Shown here: positions 6,581 to 14,997 of the stretch, piece by piece | Layout: each line of letters starts with the position of its first letter | Numbering within the stretch: the first letter of the stretch is position 1 | Assembly (NCBI GenBank): GCA_964626065.1 | Contig: CAZVDE010000003.1 | Coordinates: 1-64,000, forward strand | DNA: 64,000 nt | Direction: 5' to 3' | DNA from: UBA3910 sp964626065 | GTDB taxonomy: Bacteria > Bacillota > Limnochordia > Darwinibacteriales > Darwinibacteriaceae | Program-made: the position numbers and the translations under genes | Notes under the pieces: generated by a model | What the model was told of the DNA's origin: nothing | Database searches by the model: none | What the model saw: the letters and a program-made list of their open reading frames with translations, nothing else

Positions 6581-9229
6581 TCAAACCCCTGTTCCCTCCA
6601 TTTGTTCACGCAAAACTGCTTCCCCCCGAGCGAGCGCCTCGGGTAATTTTTCAGGCAAACGCCCGCCCGCTTGGGCCATATCAGGCCTACCGCCACCACC
6701 ACCGCCACAAATTTGGGCGACATCTTTGATCAGGCGTCCGGCGTGCAGCCCGTGGCCCACCAAAGATTTGGAAATCATGCTCAGCAACAGGACCTTACCC
6801 TCAGCCCGAGCACCGAGAATTATGGCAACGGGATCAAGCCTATCCCGCAGGCGATCGCCCAATAAGCGCAGTGTCTCGCCGTCTTCCGCCTCAACTTCAG
6901 CCACAACCAGAGAATTAGAACCTATTTTTTCAGCGTTAGAAACCAGCCCTTCCAGCGCGGCCAGGGCGTTTTTTTGCTTAAGCAGGGCCATTTCTTTCTC
7001 AAGCTCTTTGTTTTCTTCAAGCAGGCTTTCCACCTGGTGCGGTAGTTCGCCCACCTGAGTCTGCAGCAGATCCTGCAGCTGTACCAAGACTCCGTCCCTT
7101 GCCTTTAGATAATCTAAAGCAGCCAAGCCAACCACGGCCTCAATGCGGCGTACCCCGGCGGCAACACTACCCTCCGACACGATTATAAAAGGACCGATTT
7201 CACCGGTAAAGGCGACATGGGTACCTCCGCAAAGCTCCAACGAACGCTCACCCACCTGCACCATGCGCACTTCATCGCCATAACGTTCGCCAAAAAGGGC
7301 GATAGCCCCTTGTGCTTTAGCCTCTTCGAAATCGGTAAGAGCGGCAGTAACGGGTTCATTACTTAGTATCCTGCCGTTAACCTCAGTTTCGATCCGCTGC
7401 AGCTCATCTGCCTCCAGCGCTTCAAAATGGGTGAAATCGAACCGCAAGCGTTCCGGCCCCACATAAGAACCGGCCTGATTCACGTGTGTGCCCAAAATAT
7501 CACGCAGAGCGTTGTGCAGCAGATGTGTGGCAGTATGATTGCGGGCCGTCTGCAAACGACGCGATTTGGTAATGGCGGCCCTAACGCTGCTTCCGGCTGT
7601 GATAATCCCTTCCTCAACGACGCCGAAATGGCTGATCAGCCCTTCAACCGGCCTGCGCACATCACTAATGCGCACTCTGCCCGTGGAACTCTCAATTACA
7701 CCCGTATCGGCCACTTGCCCTCCCCCCTCTGCATAAAAAGGGGTGCGATTTAAAATAAAAGCCGCCTTGGTGCCTTGTTCCGCCTGATCAACACTTTCTC
7801 CCTCAACAATGATGCCTAATAATTGGACTTTAGCCTCATCCTGCCCATAGCCGACGAATTCCACCGTGACAGCTTCCGCGAAATCCGTATACGCTTCCAG
7901 GCTGCTATCTAAGTAGCCCTGCCCCGCGCGAGACTTGCGCGCCCGCGCCCTTTGGGCTTCCATAGCCTGTTGAAAGTCCTCTTCTCGAACGGCCAGCCCC
8001 TCATCGGCCAGGATTTCCCTGGTCAAATCAAGGGGAAATCCAAAGGTATCATACAGTTGAAAGGCGTCTTGCCCTGAAATTGCGTCCAGGCCGGCCTGAC
8101 GTGCTTTTTTAGTCAGTTCTTCCAAGAGGTGCATCCCCTGCTCGAGGGTTGCGTTAAATCTTTCTTCCTCCAAGCTTACGATGCGGAAGATGTAATCCTG
8201 CCGCTCCAGCAGCTCGGGGTAAGCACCGCCCATTTGTTCCAGTACCTGGGCCACGATTCGGTTGGCAAACGGTTCATTTATCCCCAGCAGCCGCCCGTGG
8301 CGAATCGCACGGCGGATCAGACGGCGCAGCACATAGCCCCGGCCTTCATTTGTGGGCAAAACCCCGTCCGCAATTAAGAAGGCAACCGCACGCAAATGAT
8401 CGGCAACCACCCTCAGGGAGACATCTTGTTGTTCGCTTTGATGGTAGCTTATCTTGGCAATCCGAGCCGCCTTCCCCACTATGGGATGAATATTGTCAAT
8501 TTCAAAAATACTCGTTTTACCCTGCAGCAGTGCCGCTACCCGTTCTAGGCCCATCCCCGTATCGACCCCGGTCTGCTTAAGGGGGGTATATTTATCGCCG
8601 TCCTGGTGGAATTGGATAAAGACCAAATTCCAAAATTCTAAATACCTGTCGCAATCACACCCCGGTTTGCAGTCGGGCCGGCCGCAGCCGAATTCTACAC
8701 CCCGATCAATATGGATCTCGGAGCAGGGGCCGCAGGGTCCCGAACCCGTTTCCCAGAAGTTGTCCTCTTTGCCTAGGCGGACTATGCGCTCGGCGGGTAC
8801 ACCGACCTTGTTGTGCCAAATGTCAAAGGACTCATCATCATCGAGATAGATTGTGACCCACAATTTATCTTCAGGCAGTTTCAAATGTTCCAAGACAAAT
8901 TCCCAGGACCAAGGAATGATTTCCTCTTTAAAATAGTCCCCAAAAGAAAAATTGCCCAGCATTTCGAAAAAAGTACCGTGCCGGTCAGTGCGCCCCACAT
9001 TTTCAATGTCACCTGTCCTAATGCATTTTTGGCTGGTGGCTATGCGAGAATGAACGGGCTTTTCCAAGCCCAGAAAATAACGTTTGAAAGGCACCATGCC
9101 CGCTACCGTAAGCAGCAGCGTCGGATCCCCATGGGGTATCAATGATGCACTGGGCAGTATACGATGGTCTTTGGCGCGGAAAAAATCCAAAAATAATGTG
9201 CGGATGTGATCAACTGAAAATTTCTCCAT
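6581..9229 (-). CDS. alaS: Alanyl-tRNA synthetase
   Basis: Class II synthetase of 882 residues, the usual full bacterial length. It has the N-terminal aminoacylation domain (RTLFLDFFRAKDHRILPSAS, then TGSGPCGPCSEIHIDRG). It also has a zinc-type cysteine set (CGRPDCKPGCDCD), the editing domain with HTATHLL and CGGTH zinc ligands, and a C-terminal coiled coil and C-Ala domain ending in CGGGGGGRPDMAQAGG. It is the first gene of its operon, about 40 bases after a predicted promoter start. The leader is too short for a T-box. The SD is weak: GGGAGGG lies about 21 bases from the ATG. Confidence 0.98.
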   Translation of the reverse strand: MEKFSVDHIRTLFLDFFRAKDHRILPSASLIPHGDPTLLLTVAGMVPFKRYFLGLEKPVHSRIATSQKCIRTGDIENVGRTDRHGTFFEMLGNFSFGDYFKEEIIPWSWEFVLEHLKLPEDKLWVTIYLDDDESFDIWHNKVGVPAERIVRLGKEDNFWETGSGPCGPCSEIHIDRGVEFGCGRPDCKPGCDCDRYLEFWNLVFIQFHQDGDKYTPLKQTGVDTGMGLERVAALLQGKTSIFEIDNIHPIVGKAARIAKISYHQSEQQDVSLRVVADHLRAVAFLIADGVLPTNEGRGYVLRRLIRRAIRHGRLLGINEPFANRIVAQVLEQMGGAYPELLERQDYIFRIVSLEEERFNATLEQGMHLLEELTKKARQAGLDAISGQDAFQLYDTFGFPLDLTREILADEGLAVREEDFQQAMEAQRARARKSRAGQGYLDSSLEAYTDFAEAVTVEFVGYGQDEAKVQLLGIIVEGESVDQAEQGTKAAFILNRTPFYAEGGGQVADTGVIESSTGRVRISDVRRPVEGLISHFGVVEEGIITAGSSVRAAITKSRRLQTARNHTATHLLHNALRDILGTHVNQAGSYVGPERLRFDFTHFEALEADELQRIETEVNGRILSNEPVTAALTDFEEAKAQGAIALFGERYGDEVRMVQVGERSLELCGGTHVAFTGEIGPFIIVSEGSVAAGVRRIEAVVGLAALDYLKARDGVLVQLQDLLQTQVGELPHQVESLLEENKELEKEMALLKQKNALAALEGLVSNAEKIGSNSLVVAEVEAEDGETLRLLGDRLRDRLDPVAIILGARAEGKVLLLSMISKSLVGHGLHAGRLIKDVAQICGGGGGGRPDMAQAGGRLPEKLPEALARGEAVLREQMEGTGV

Positions 9230-9276
9230 ATAAGACGCTTAGCGCGATTCCCTCCCATTTCTCACCAACTAACTCA

Positions 9277-9305
9277 ATATTACCCAACAGTTCCCCCCTT
9301 GTCAA
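9277..9305 (-). promoter_or_regulatory. SigA-type promoter for the alaS operon
   Basis: TTGACA (9300-9305), a 17-base spacer and TAATAT (9277-9282) on the minus strand. The -35 is perfect and the -10 is one base off consensus. It lies between the permease gene and alaS and gives a leader of about 40 nt. Confidence 0.8.
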
Positions 9306-9324
9306 CAGAACCGGTCCGCCTGAA

Positions 9325-10359
9325 CTAGCGATGCCGGGTCGGGCGGCGCAGAAGGAAATAATCAAGTACCACCCGAATTGAAGCTGCGATGGGAACAGCC
9401 AAAAGCATGCCCGTGATGCCCAACAGATTGCCCCCCACTAAGACCGCGAAGATTACAATCAGGGGGTGCAGCCCCACTCGATCACCGATGATTTTAGGCG
9501 AAATTATGCCGTTTTCAATTTGATTTGCGGCAACAAAAATCAGCAGCACCCACAGCACGGTCAGGGGCGATTTGAGCAGCGCAAAAGCGGCCGCTGGCAG
9601 AAAACCCAAGACAGGGCCCAGATAAGGAATGATATCAAAGAGTCCCGCCGTCAGCCCGATGAATAAGGAATAGGGAATCCCCAGCAAGTATAAACCACCG
9701 TAGACAAACAACCCCACAAAGATTGAGACCAAAATCTGGCCGCGGAAAAATCCGCTCAGCGCTTTATTGACGCTGCGCGCCATATTTTGCACATCACCGC
9801 GATACCGGGCAGGCACATACTGCAGGCTTCGTTCACGCATGGCCTGGTGATCGCGCAAGAGATAAAAAGCTAAAATGGGCGAAATAATCAGCGAGGCGAT
9901 GTTCGTAAAAACGCCCATCATCAGCCCCATCAGTCTGCCCGCTAGGTCCTCAATGGCCAACTCCACCCGTTCCAGCACGATGCTCACCGCATCCTGCACC
10001 ACGCCGGGCAGTTTAAGATGCTTAAAAAAACCCGCCGCTTTCGCCCCAAGCTGTTCCCAAACGGCCATCCTTGCGGGCAGCGCTACCGCCAGATCTTCCA
10101 TCTCTTCGGCAAAGTGGGGCAGCACAAACCAAAGGGCGGCGCCAAAAAAACTGCCCAAAAAAACGTAGACTATTAAAATAGCGGCTGTCCTACCCGCCCC
10201 TCGCTTTTCCACCATGATAACCAAGGGGTACAGGATATAGGCAATGAGCACCGCGAATAAGAAAGGGGTCAGAACAATCCTGACCCGATATAGAAAGGCT
10301 AGCAAACCTGCTGCGACTATAAACCACCAAAAGTGTTTCACCACTTTCAACCGATCCAA
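9325..10359 (-). CDS. AI-2E family transporter (YrrI-like permease)
   Basis: A 344-residue polytopic membrane protein of the AI-2E exporter/PerM family. Paired N-terminal helices (WWFIVAAGLLAFLYRV, then LFAVLIAYILYPLVIMV) are followed by an amphipathic soluble stretch with several Leu/Val helices. A C-terminal set of helices contains the family block GLFDIIPYLGPVLGFLPAA and the final GGNLLGITGMLLAVPIAA. Substrates vary: AI-2 in E. coli TqsA, sodium/proton exchange in some relatives. The position next to alaS matches Bacillus yrrI. The start is uncertain. The listed TTG has no SD, while an in-frame TTG at 10350 overlaps the TGA of the preceding small ORF (TTGA), suggesting coupling. Confidence 0.9.
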   Translation of the reverse strand: MDRLKVVKHFWWFIVAAGLLAFLYRVRIVLTPFLFAVLIAYILYPLVIMVEKRGAGRTAAILIVYVFLGSFFGAALWFVLPHFAEEMEDLAVALPARMAVWEQLGAKAAGFFKHLKLPGVVQDAVSIVLERVELAIEDLAGRLMGLMMGVFTNIASLIISPILAFYLLRDHQAMRERSLQYVPARYRGDVQNMARSVNKALSGFFRGQILVSIFVGLFVYGGLYLLGIPYSLFIGLTAGLFDIIPYLGPVLGFLPAAAFALLKSPLTVLWVLLIFVAANQIENGIISPKIIGDRVGLHPLIVIFAVLVGGNLLGITGMLLAVPIAASIRVVLDYFLLRRPTRHR

Positions 10360-10532
10360 TTATCCAGTCTATTCCCCACCGTACTGCGAGCCCGCCTAAA
10401 AATTGTGCGCCCGGTTGACCGGACCTGCCTGGTAACGGATCCCTTTTTCATGGAGTTCCCCAGGTAAACACCGAGAGCCAGGCCCACTATGCCGGCTGCG
10501 AATACACCCCTACCGTTAGCGATTGCATCCAC
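10347..10532 (-). CDS. Small membrane protein of unknown function (YtxH-like)
   Basis: A 61-residue ORF starting at GTG. One transmembrane helix (GVFAAGIVGLALGVYLGNSM) is followed by a strongly basic tail (KKGSVTRQVRSTGRTIFRRARS). Glycine-rich helices followed by a charged tail are typical of YtxH-type small proteins, but I do not recognise a family with confidence. It lies after the iscU terminator and its stop overlaps the start region of the permease gene, so the two are probably co-translated. Its SD is poor, so the start could be wrong. Confidence 0.55.
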   Translation of the reverse strand: MDAIANGRGVFAAGIVGLALGVYLGNSMKKGSVTRQVRSTGRTIFRRARSTVGNRLDNWIG

Positions 10533-10594
10533 CCCATTCCAAGTTGTTCTTCTTGAGCAGTTGCTGCCCTGCAGTTAGTTTCTCCAACTTGAAC

Positions 10595-10625
10595 AAAAAA
10601 AAACGCCGGGGATAGGTCCCGGCGC
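10595..10625 (-). terminator. Rho-independent terminator after iscU
   Basis: On the minus strand, CGCCGGGACC and the partly complementary CCCCGGCG form a GC-rich stem starting about 6 bases after the iscU stop, followed by about nine T. It separates the Fe-S operon from the small membrane protein and permease genes. Confidence 0.85.
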
Positions 10626-10630
10626 CTCAT

Positions 10631-11011
10631 CTATGATGCGGTTGTCGCTAGTTTCTTACGGTAATCGCCGATTGCGGCCCGCAGGGCATCCGCGGCAAGG
10701 TTTGAGCAGTGCATCTTCAACGGTGGCAAACCTTCCAGTTCCTCCGCCACCGAACCGTTAGTAATCTCCTCGGCCTCTTCCACCGTTTTGCCCAAGGCCA
10801 GCTCCGTAATTACGCTGGAAGTGGCGATGGCCGCACCGCAGCCGAAGGTCTTAAATTTAATATCAGAAATAACCCCACCCTCAACCTTGATCCACAGTTT
10901 CATAATATCGCCGCAGCGGGCATTGCCTACTTCGCCAACGCCATCGGCGTTTTCTATTTCTCCCACATTGCGTGGATTGGTGAAGTGATCCATTACTTTC
11001 TCGGAATACAT
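10631..11011 (-). CDS. iscU: Fe-S cluster assembly scaffold IscU (NifU N-terminal type)
   Basis: A 126-residue scaffold protein with all expected ligands: Cys33 and Asp35 (NARCGDIM), Cys58 (FKTFGCGAAIATSS) and Cys102 (LKMHCSNLAADALR). It receives sulfur from IscS and builds [2Fe-2S]/[4Fe-4S] clusters for transfer to apoproteins. The gene follows iscS by 12 bases, forming an Rrf2-iscS-iscU operon. This is the minimal ISC set common in Clostridia, with no hscA/hscB/fdx. The GGGGGTAAG SD before the ATG is good. Confidence 0.96.
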   Translation of the reverse strand: MYSEKVMDHFTNPRNVGEIENADGVGEVGNARCGDIMKLWIKVEGGVISDIKFKTFGCGAAIATSSVITELALGKTVEEAEEITNGSVAEELEGLPPLKMHCSNLAADALRAAIGDYRKKLATTAS

Positions 11012-11023
11012 ATTTCTTACCCC

Positions 11024-12178
11024 CTATACCTGATAAAGCGGTGACATGGCCCGCAGGCGTTCCACAATTTTAGGCAGCTTTTCCAAAACAAAATCCACAT
11101 CGCCTTCACTCGTGGCACGCCCCAGCGTCAGGCGCAAAGAACCATGCGCTATCTCGTGAGACAAACCCATCGCCAATAATACGTGGGACGGTTCTAAAGA
11201 ACCGGAAGTACAGGCGGAGCCGCTGGAGGCGGCAACACCTAATAGATCCAGGTTTAAAAGCAGCGATTCACCTTCAATATACCTAAAGCAAATATTGACA
11301 TTATTGGGCAAACGATGTTCCAAACTGCCATTGACCTTGGTAAACGGAATTTCCCGCAGACCCGCCAGTAGTCTATCGCGTAGGGCGGTGAGGCGCTCCG
11401 CCTCCCCTTCCCGCTCCGCTTGAGCCAGTTCCAGTGCCTTGGCCAAACCCACGATTCCCGCAACGTTTTCGGTGCCGGCGCGGCGCCGCTTCTCCTGGGC
11501 ACCGCCGTGGATGAGCGGATCTAGGCGGACCCCCTTGCGAACGTAGAGCGCCCCTACCCCCTTGGGGCCGTAGAGTTTGTGGGCCGATAATGAAAGAAGG
11601 TCCACATTTAGTTCTTTCACATCGAGCTCGAGGATTCCCGCTGTCTGGACCGCGTCTGTATGGAATAAGACACCGCGGTCGCGCACAATCTCACCAATTT
11701 TGCTGATGGGTTGGATAGTGCCCACTTCGTTATTAGCATGCATAATTGAAACAAGAATGGTATCGGGGCGCAGTGCCGCCCGTACTGCCTCAGGCGTGAC
11801 CGTTCCTTCCCCATCTACCGGCAGTACGGTAACCGCGAACCCGGACCGCTCCAGCCATAAAACCGCATCCAGCACAGCGGGGTGCTCCACCGCACTGGTA
11901 ATAATATGTTTGCCCCGCTGCTGCCGAGCCCAAGCCGCTCCCTTTACGGCCAGATTGGCACCTTCCGAGCCGCCGGAGGTAAAGACTATTTCGTCCGGTT
12001 TTGCGTTTAAAATTTGTGCCACCCGATCCCTAGCGCTGCCCAATGCCTGCCTAGCACGCCGGCCCCAGCCGTAGATACTGGAGGCATTACCAAATTCTTC
12101 ACTAAAATAGGGAAGCATTTCCGCCAAGACCTCTTCCCTGAGGGGAGTTGTTGCAGCGTGATCAAGATAAATTTCCAT
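11024..12178 (-). CDS. iscS: Cysteine desulfurase (IscS/NifS)
   Basis: PLP-dependent class V aminotransferase-fold enzyme (384 residues) that moves sulfur from cysteine to IscU and other acceptors. The N-terminal MEIYLDHAATTPLREEV is diagnostic. The PLP lysine lies in SLSAHKLYGPKGVG, and the catalytic cysteine in SSGSACTSGSLEPSHVL, with the long flexible loop of group I enzymes. It overlaps the end of the Rrf2 gene by 17 bases, so translation is probably coupled. Confidence 0.96.
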   Translation of the reverse strand: MEIYLDHAATTPLREEVLAEMLPYFSEEFGNASSIYGWGRRARQALGSARDRVAQILNAKPDEIVFTSGGSEGANLAVKGAAWARQQRGKHIITSAVEHPAVLDAVLWLERSGFAVTVLPVDGEGTVTPEAVRAALRPDTILVSIMHANNEVGTIQPISKIGEIVRDRGVLFHTDAVQTAGILELDVKELNVDLLSLSAHKLYGPKGVGALYVRKGVRLDPLIHGGAQEKRRRAGTENVAGIVGLAKALELAQAEREGEAERLTALRDRLLAGLREIPFTKVNGSLEHRLPNNVNICFRYIEGESLLLNLDLLGVAASSGSACTSGSLEPSHVLLAMGLSHEIAHGSLRLTLGRATSEGDVDFVLEKLPKIVERLRAMSPLYQV

Positions 12179-12617
12179 AATTGTCGGCCACCTTTACTGT
12201 TAGGGCATCCTGCCTTAAATCTTCCAACGTCGTGTTATCTAAAACCCGTTCCATGCTATCCTGCAGCGATTTCCACAAGTTGCGCAGCACACAGAGTTCC
12301 GGCTGCCCGCAATAGGGGCCCGTGCCGGTGCTGGAGTCTAAACAATCGAGCGGGGTAATAGGCCCTTCCAAGACTCGAATAATATCGCCAATCCGTATGT
12401 TTTCGGGTAAATCGGCTAGTTCATAGCCTCCCTGCGAGCCCCGTTTGCTGTTGACCAACCCTGCTTGGCGCAGGGCGCGCATCAATTGTTCCAGATAGTG
12501 TTCTGATACCAATTGGCGTTCCGCCACCTTCCGCAAAGGGATCGGCCCTTTTCCGTAATGGAGTGCCAAATCGAACATGGCCCGTACCCCGTACTCCCCC
12601 CGTGTGGATATCCTCAT
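12162..12617 (-). CDS. Rrf2 family transcriptional regulator (IscR-like)
   Basis: A 151-residue winged-helix regulator beginning MRISTRGEYGVRAMFDLAL. The recognition region includes EHYLEQLMRALRQAGLV and the wing SKRGSQGGYELA. It keeps three cysteines (Cys92, Cys103, Cys109) in the segment where IscR binds [2Fe-2S]; E. coli IscR uses Cys92, Cys98, Cys104 and a His. The C-x10-C spacing is longer than in IscR, so cluster binding is likely but not proven. As first gene of the Rrf2-iscS-iscU operon it probably senses Fe-S status and represses the operon. A palindrome just after its promoter is a candidate site. A CymR-like role is the alternative. Confidence 0.92.
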   Translation of the reverse strand: MRISTRGEYGVRAMFDLALHYGKGPIPLRKVAERQLVSEHYLEQLMRALRQAGLVNSKRGSQGGYELADLPENIRIGDIIRVLEGPITPLDCLDSSTGTGPYCGQPELCVLRNLWKSLQDSMERVLDNTTLEDLRQDALTVKVADNYGNLS

Positions 12618-12633
12618 AGCAGGCCTCCTTTAG

Positions 12634-12660
12634 CAATCCCGAGTAACTTCGTAGGGATTG
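12634..12660. promoter_or_regulatory. Candidate Rrf2 operator (imperfect palindrome)
   Basis: A 27-base inverted repeat, CAATCCC-N13-GGGATTG, with extra symmetric AA/TT pairs in the centre. In all, 10 of 13 arm positions match. It begins about 3 bases after the predicted start of transcription of the Rrf2-iscS-iscU unit and ends about 17 bases before the ATG. Its place fits autorepression. An RNA hairpin in the leader is the alternative. It does not obviously match the E. coli IscR type 1 site. Confidence 0.5.
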
Positions 12661-12669
12661 AACACGTTT

Positions 12670-12698
12670 ATCATAGCACAGCCCTTTTACCCCGTCAA
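12670..12698 (-). promoter_or_regulatory. SigA-type promoter for the Rrf2-iscS-iscU operon
   Basis: TTGACG (12693-12698), 17-base spacer, TATGAT (12670-12675) on the minus strand. It lies between the rarA terminator and the Rrf2 gene. Confidence 0.82.
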
Positions 12699-12706
12699 CG
12701 TTTTCC

Positions 12707-12743
12707 ACAAAAAAACACCCGAAAAAGGATGTCCTTTTTCGGG
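12707..12743 (-). terminator. Rho-independent terminator after rarA
   Basis: An 11-bp stem (CCCGAAAAAGG paired with CCTTTTTCGGG, 4-base loop) followed on the minus strand by GTG and seven T. It begins 4 bases after the rarA stop and insulates the Fe-S operon promoter. Confidence 0.88.
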
Positions 12744-12746
12744 CAG

Positions 12747-14066
12747 CTATTCTTGTCTCAAGTTTTCGAAGTAAAGAAGACGTTCTTTTATTATTTTCTC
12801 GCGCCCCTGGTCGGAAGGCCGATAAAATTTCTGTCGGAGCATATTAGCCGGAACATAATCCTGCACTACGTAATGGTGAGGATAGTCGTGGGGGTATTTA
12901 TAGCCTTTGCCGTGGCCCAACTCAGCCGCCCCGCGGTAATGGGCATCCCGCAGGTGTACGGGTACGGGCTGCGCTTCCGTTTTAGTGACCAGATCGAGTG
13001 CCTTGTCCACCGCGGTCAAGACCGAATTGCTTTTAGGTGCAGTGGCAATGTAGATAATGGCCTGGGCGATGGGCAGCCTGGCTTCGGGCATGCCCAGCCA
13101 CTCCAGGGCAAAGGCGGCGGCATGGGCCATCAAGAGGGCATTGGGATCAGCCATGCCCACATCTTCAGCAGCATGCACCAGAAGGCGGCGCACTATGAAT
13201 CGCGGCTCTTCATTGGCGTAAACCATGCGAGCATACCAATACAAGGCGGCATCGGGATCACTGCCCCGCAGCGATTTAATGAAAGCGGACGTCACATCAT
13301 AATGGTTGTCCCCACTTTTGTCATAACGGATACGCTGAATTTGGGCCGCTTCTTCCGCGGCAGACAAATCAATGCTGCGCCTGCCTTCCCCGTCCGCGGG
13401 AGCGGCCAGCGCGGCAAATTCAAGAATATTCAACAGTACCCGGGCATCGCCGTTGGCAACCTCAATCAAATGTTCCAGCGCTTCGGCTGTTAGAGAACAG
13501 CGAACATCTGCAAGTCCCCTCTTTGACTCCAGAGCCCTTTGTGCCAGGACGCCCAGGTTTTCCGCGGATAAAGGATGGAGCTGATAAATTTGGGATCTGC
13601 TCAACAAGGCGGCATTTACTTCGAAGTAAGGGTTTTCGGTTGTGGCCCCGATCAATACCAAGTCACCCTGTTCTACCGCGGGTAGAAGCACATCCTGCTG
13701 GGCCTTATTTAGCCTTTGAATTTCATCGACAAATAAAATAGTGCGTTGGCCATGATAAGCCCGGCGTTTCTTGGCTTCATCCATCAATTTTTTTAACTCA
13801 ACTACCCCGGTTGTGGTGGCGCTCACATCGATGAAAACACCCTTGGTTGTCCGCGATATAACATAAGCCAGGGTAGTCTTGCCTACGCCCGGCGGCCCAT
13901 AGAGAATTATGGAACGCAGAATATCCTGTTTAATCGCGGAACGCAAAAGCTTCCCCTCGGCTAAAATATGTTCCTGCCCCACGAATTCCTCCAACGACTC
14001 CGGGCGCATGCGCAGCGCCAGCGGGGCATATTTTTGTTTCAAACTGCTCTGCTCAAACAAATCCAC
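12747..14066 (-). CDS. rarA: Replication-associated recombination protein A (RarA/MgsA, AAA ATPase)
   Basis: A 439-residue clamp-loader-like AAA+ ATPase acting at stalled replication forks. Visible are Walker A GPPGVGKTTLAYVI, Walker B FVDEIQRLNKAQQD, sensor 1 GATTENPYFEVNAALLSR and sensor 2. The C-terminal tetramerisation region is typical (SAFIKSLRGSDPDAALYWYARM, then GNK-type HGKGYKYPHDYP). The start is GTG at 14066 with a G-rich SD upstream. It follows tcdA by 2 bases. The aspS/tcdA/rarA neighbourhood is the same as Bacillus aspS-yrvM-yrvN. Confidence 0.95.
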   Translation of the reverse strand: MDLFEQSSLKQKYAPLALRMRPESLEEFVGQEHILAEGKLLRSAIKQDILRSIILYGPPGVGKTTLAYVISRTTKGVFIDVSATTTGVVELKKLMDEAKKRRAYHGQRTILFVDEIQRLNKAQQDVLLPAVEQGDLVLIGATTENPYFEVNAALLSRSQIYQLHPLSAENLGVLAQRALESKRGLADVRCSLTAEALEHLIEVANGDARVLLNILEFAALAAPADGEGRRSIDLSAAEEAAQIQRIRYDKSGDNHYDVTSAFIKSLRGSDPDAALYWYARMVYANEEPRFIVRRLLVHAAEDVGMADPNALLMAHAAAFALEWLGMPEARLPIAQAIIYIATAPKSNSVLTAVDKALDLVTKTEAQPVPVHLRDAHYRGAAELGHGKGYKYPHDYPHHYVVQDYVPANMLRQKFYRPSDQGREKIIKERLLYFENLRQE

Positions 14067-14068
14067 CT

Positions 14069-14761
14069 TTAATCCCCCTCCCCCCCGCAGATTCGTTTCA
14101 CAATCCAGCTCGCCATAATCAGGCCGGCCGCGGGCGGAACGAAGGCGGTACTGCCCGGGACCGATCCTCCGGCCGTTTTAGCCGGTTCGGGCGAAAAGAC
14201 AACGGGGATACCCCCGTCAATTCCTTTCTTACGCAAAGAAACCCGCACCGCGCGGGCCAATGGGCAGGTGTGGGTCTTGGCAATATCGGTAATCACAATT
14301 CTAGTGGGATCCAGCTTGTTGCCCATCCCCAAGGCCGAAATTAAAGGAATATTTTCTGTGCGGCTGCGTGCTATCAGCTCCACCTTGGGGCCCACACTAT
14401 CTATGGCATCTGCTATGTAGTCAGCCTCAGCCAACAGCTCGTCATGGCAGGCATCACGGTAAAAAACCTGCCGGGCCCGCACCCGGCAAGCCGGGTTGAT
14501 CTGCCCAATGCGCTCCGCCATAACCCGCACCTTCGGCAAACCCACAGTGGATTCTAAAGCGATAATTTGGCGGTTAATATTTGTTGTACACACCATGTCG
14601 TGATCAATTAAAATTAGGCTGCCTACCCCCGAACGGGCCAGCGCCTCCGCGGCCGCCCCGCCCACCCCGCCTAGGCCGACGATCGCCACGGTCGTCTCCG
14701 CCAAACGCCTGAGATTATGCGGCCCGATAACCAGTTCTGTGCGCTCAAAACGCCCCGCCAT
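14069..14761 (-). CDS. tcdA: tRNA threonylcarbamoyladenosine dehydratase TcdA (ThiF/MoeB fold)
   Basis: E1-like enzyme (230 residues) that cyclises t6A37 in ANN-decoding tRNAs to ct6A. The N-terminal block ERTELVIGPHNLRRLAETTV leads to the nucleotide loop AIVGLGGVGGAAAEALARSG and LILIDHDMVCTTNINRQ with the catalytic Arg/Asn. A mid-protein Asp helix (DAIDSVGPKVELI) and a C-terminal SVPGSTAFVPPAAGLIMASW follow. The gene starts immediately after the 6S RNA terminator, with GGAGG before its ATG, so it may depend on read-through from the 6S promoter. Confidence 0.94.
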   Translation of the reverse strand: MAGRFERTELVIGPHNLRRLAETTVAIVGLGGVGGAAAEALARSGVGSLILIDHDMVCTTNINRQIIALESTVGLPKVRVMAERIGQINPACRVRARQVFYRDACHDELLAEADYIADAIDSVGPKVELIARSRTENIPLISALGMGNKLDPTRIVITDIAKTHTCPLARAVRVSLRKKGIDGGIPVVFSPEPAKTAGGSVPGSTAFVPPAAGLIMASWIVKRICGGEGD

Positions 14762-14774
14762 TTTTTGCCTCCAT

Positions 14775-14796
14775 AAAAAATACCCCTTCCGGGGTA
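14775..14796 (-). terminator. Short intrinsic terminator/attenuator after 6S RNA
   Basis: On the minus strand, TACCCC-GGAA-GGGGTA forms a 6-bp tetraloop hairpin followed by six T, placed between the 6S closing stem and the tcdA ribosome-binding site. The stem is short, so partial read-through into tcdA is likely. Confidence 0.7.
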
Positions 14797-14991
14797 AAAT
14801 AATGCTGCCCCCGCCATGCCGCTAGTATTGGCCGGTATGAACCTGCGCGTGCAGGTGGGTACCCTCCCGGCTGATTCGGGCTTCCATTCGAGGATGGCCC
14901 GCCCTAGCCAGCCAGAGGTTGAGTTCCCTTTGTTATGGTGTTGGCTCATAACAAGGCCAAATTGAACGCGGACACGGTAGGGGCTGTTTCT
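14797..14991 (-). ncRNA. ssrS: 6S RNA (SsrS) gene
   Basis: A 195-nt region with no gene but with the 6S architecture. A 14-bp closing stem joins GCCCCTACCGTGTC (14971-14984) to GGCATGGCGGGGGC (14807-14820) with one mismatch. Inside is a large bubble holding two small hairpins: CCTTGTTATG with CATAACAAAGG on the 5' side, and ACCTGC-ACGC-GCAGGT on the 3' side. It is capped by a long interrupted rod (GGG/CCC, CCTC/GAGG, GGCTG/CAGCC, GGGC/GCCC, CCAT/ATGG). 6S mimics an open promoter and binds the SigA holoenzyme. A clean promoter lies just upstream and a terminator just downstream. From memory, Bacillus 6S-1 (bsrA) lies in the same aspS-yrvM gap. I inferred this by folding by eye; no database search was run. 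Confidence 0.82.
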
Positions 14992-14997
14992 AGTTAG

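Noticed and set aside
9230..9324. T-box leader before alaS (also considered before hisS and aspS)
   Set aside because: Leaders are about 40, 24 and 0 bases, too short for a T-box, and no T-box consensus was seen.
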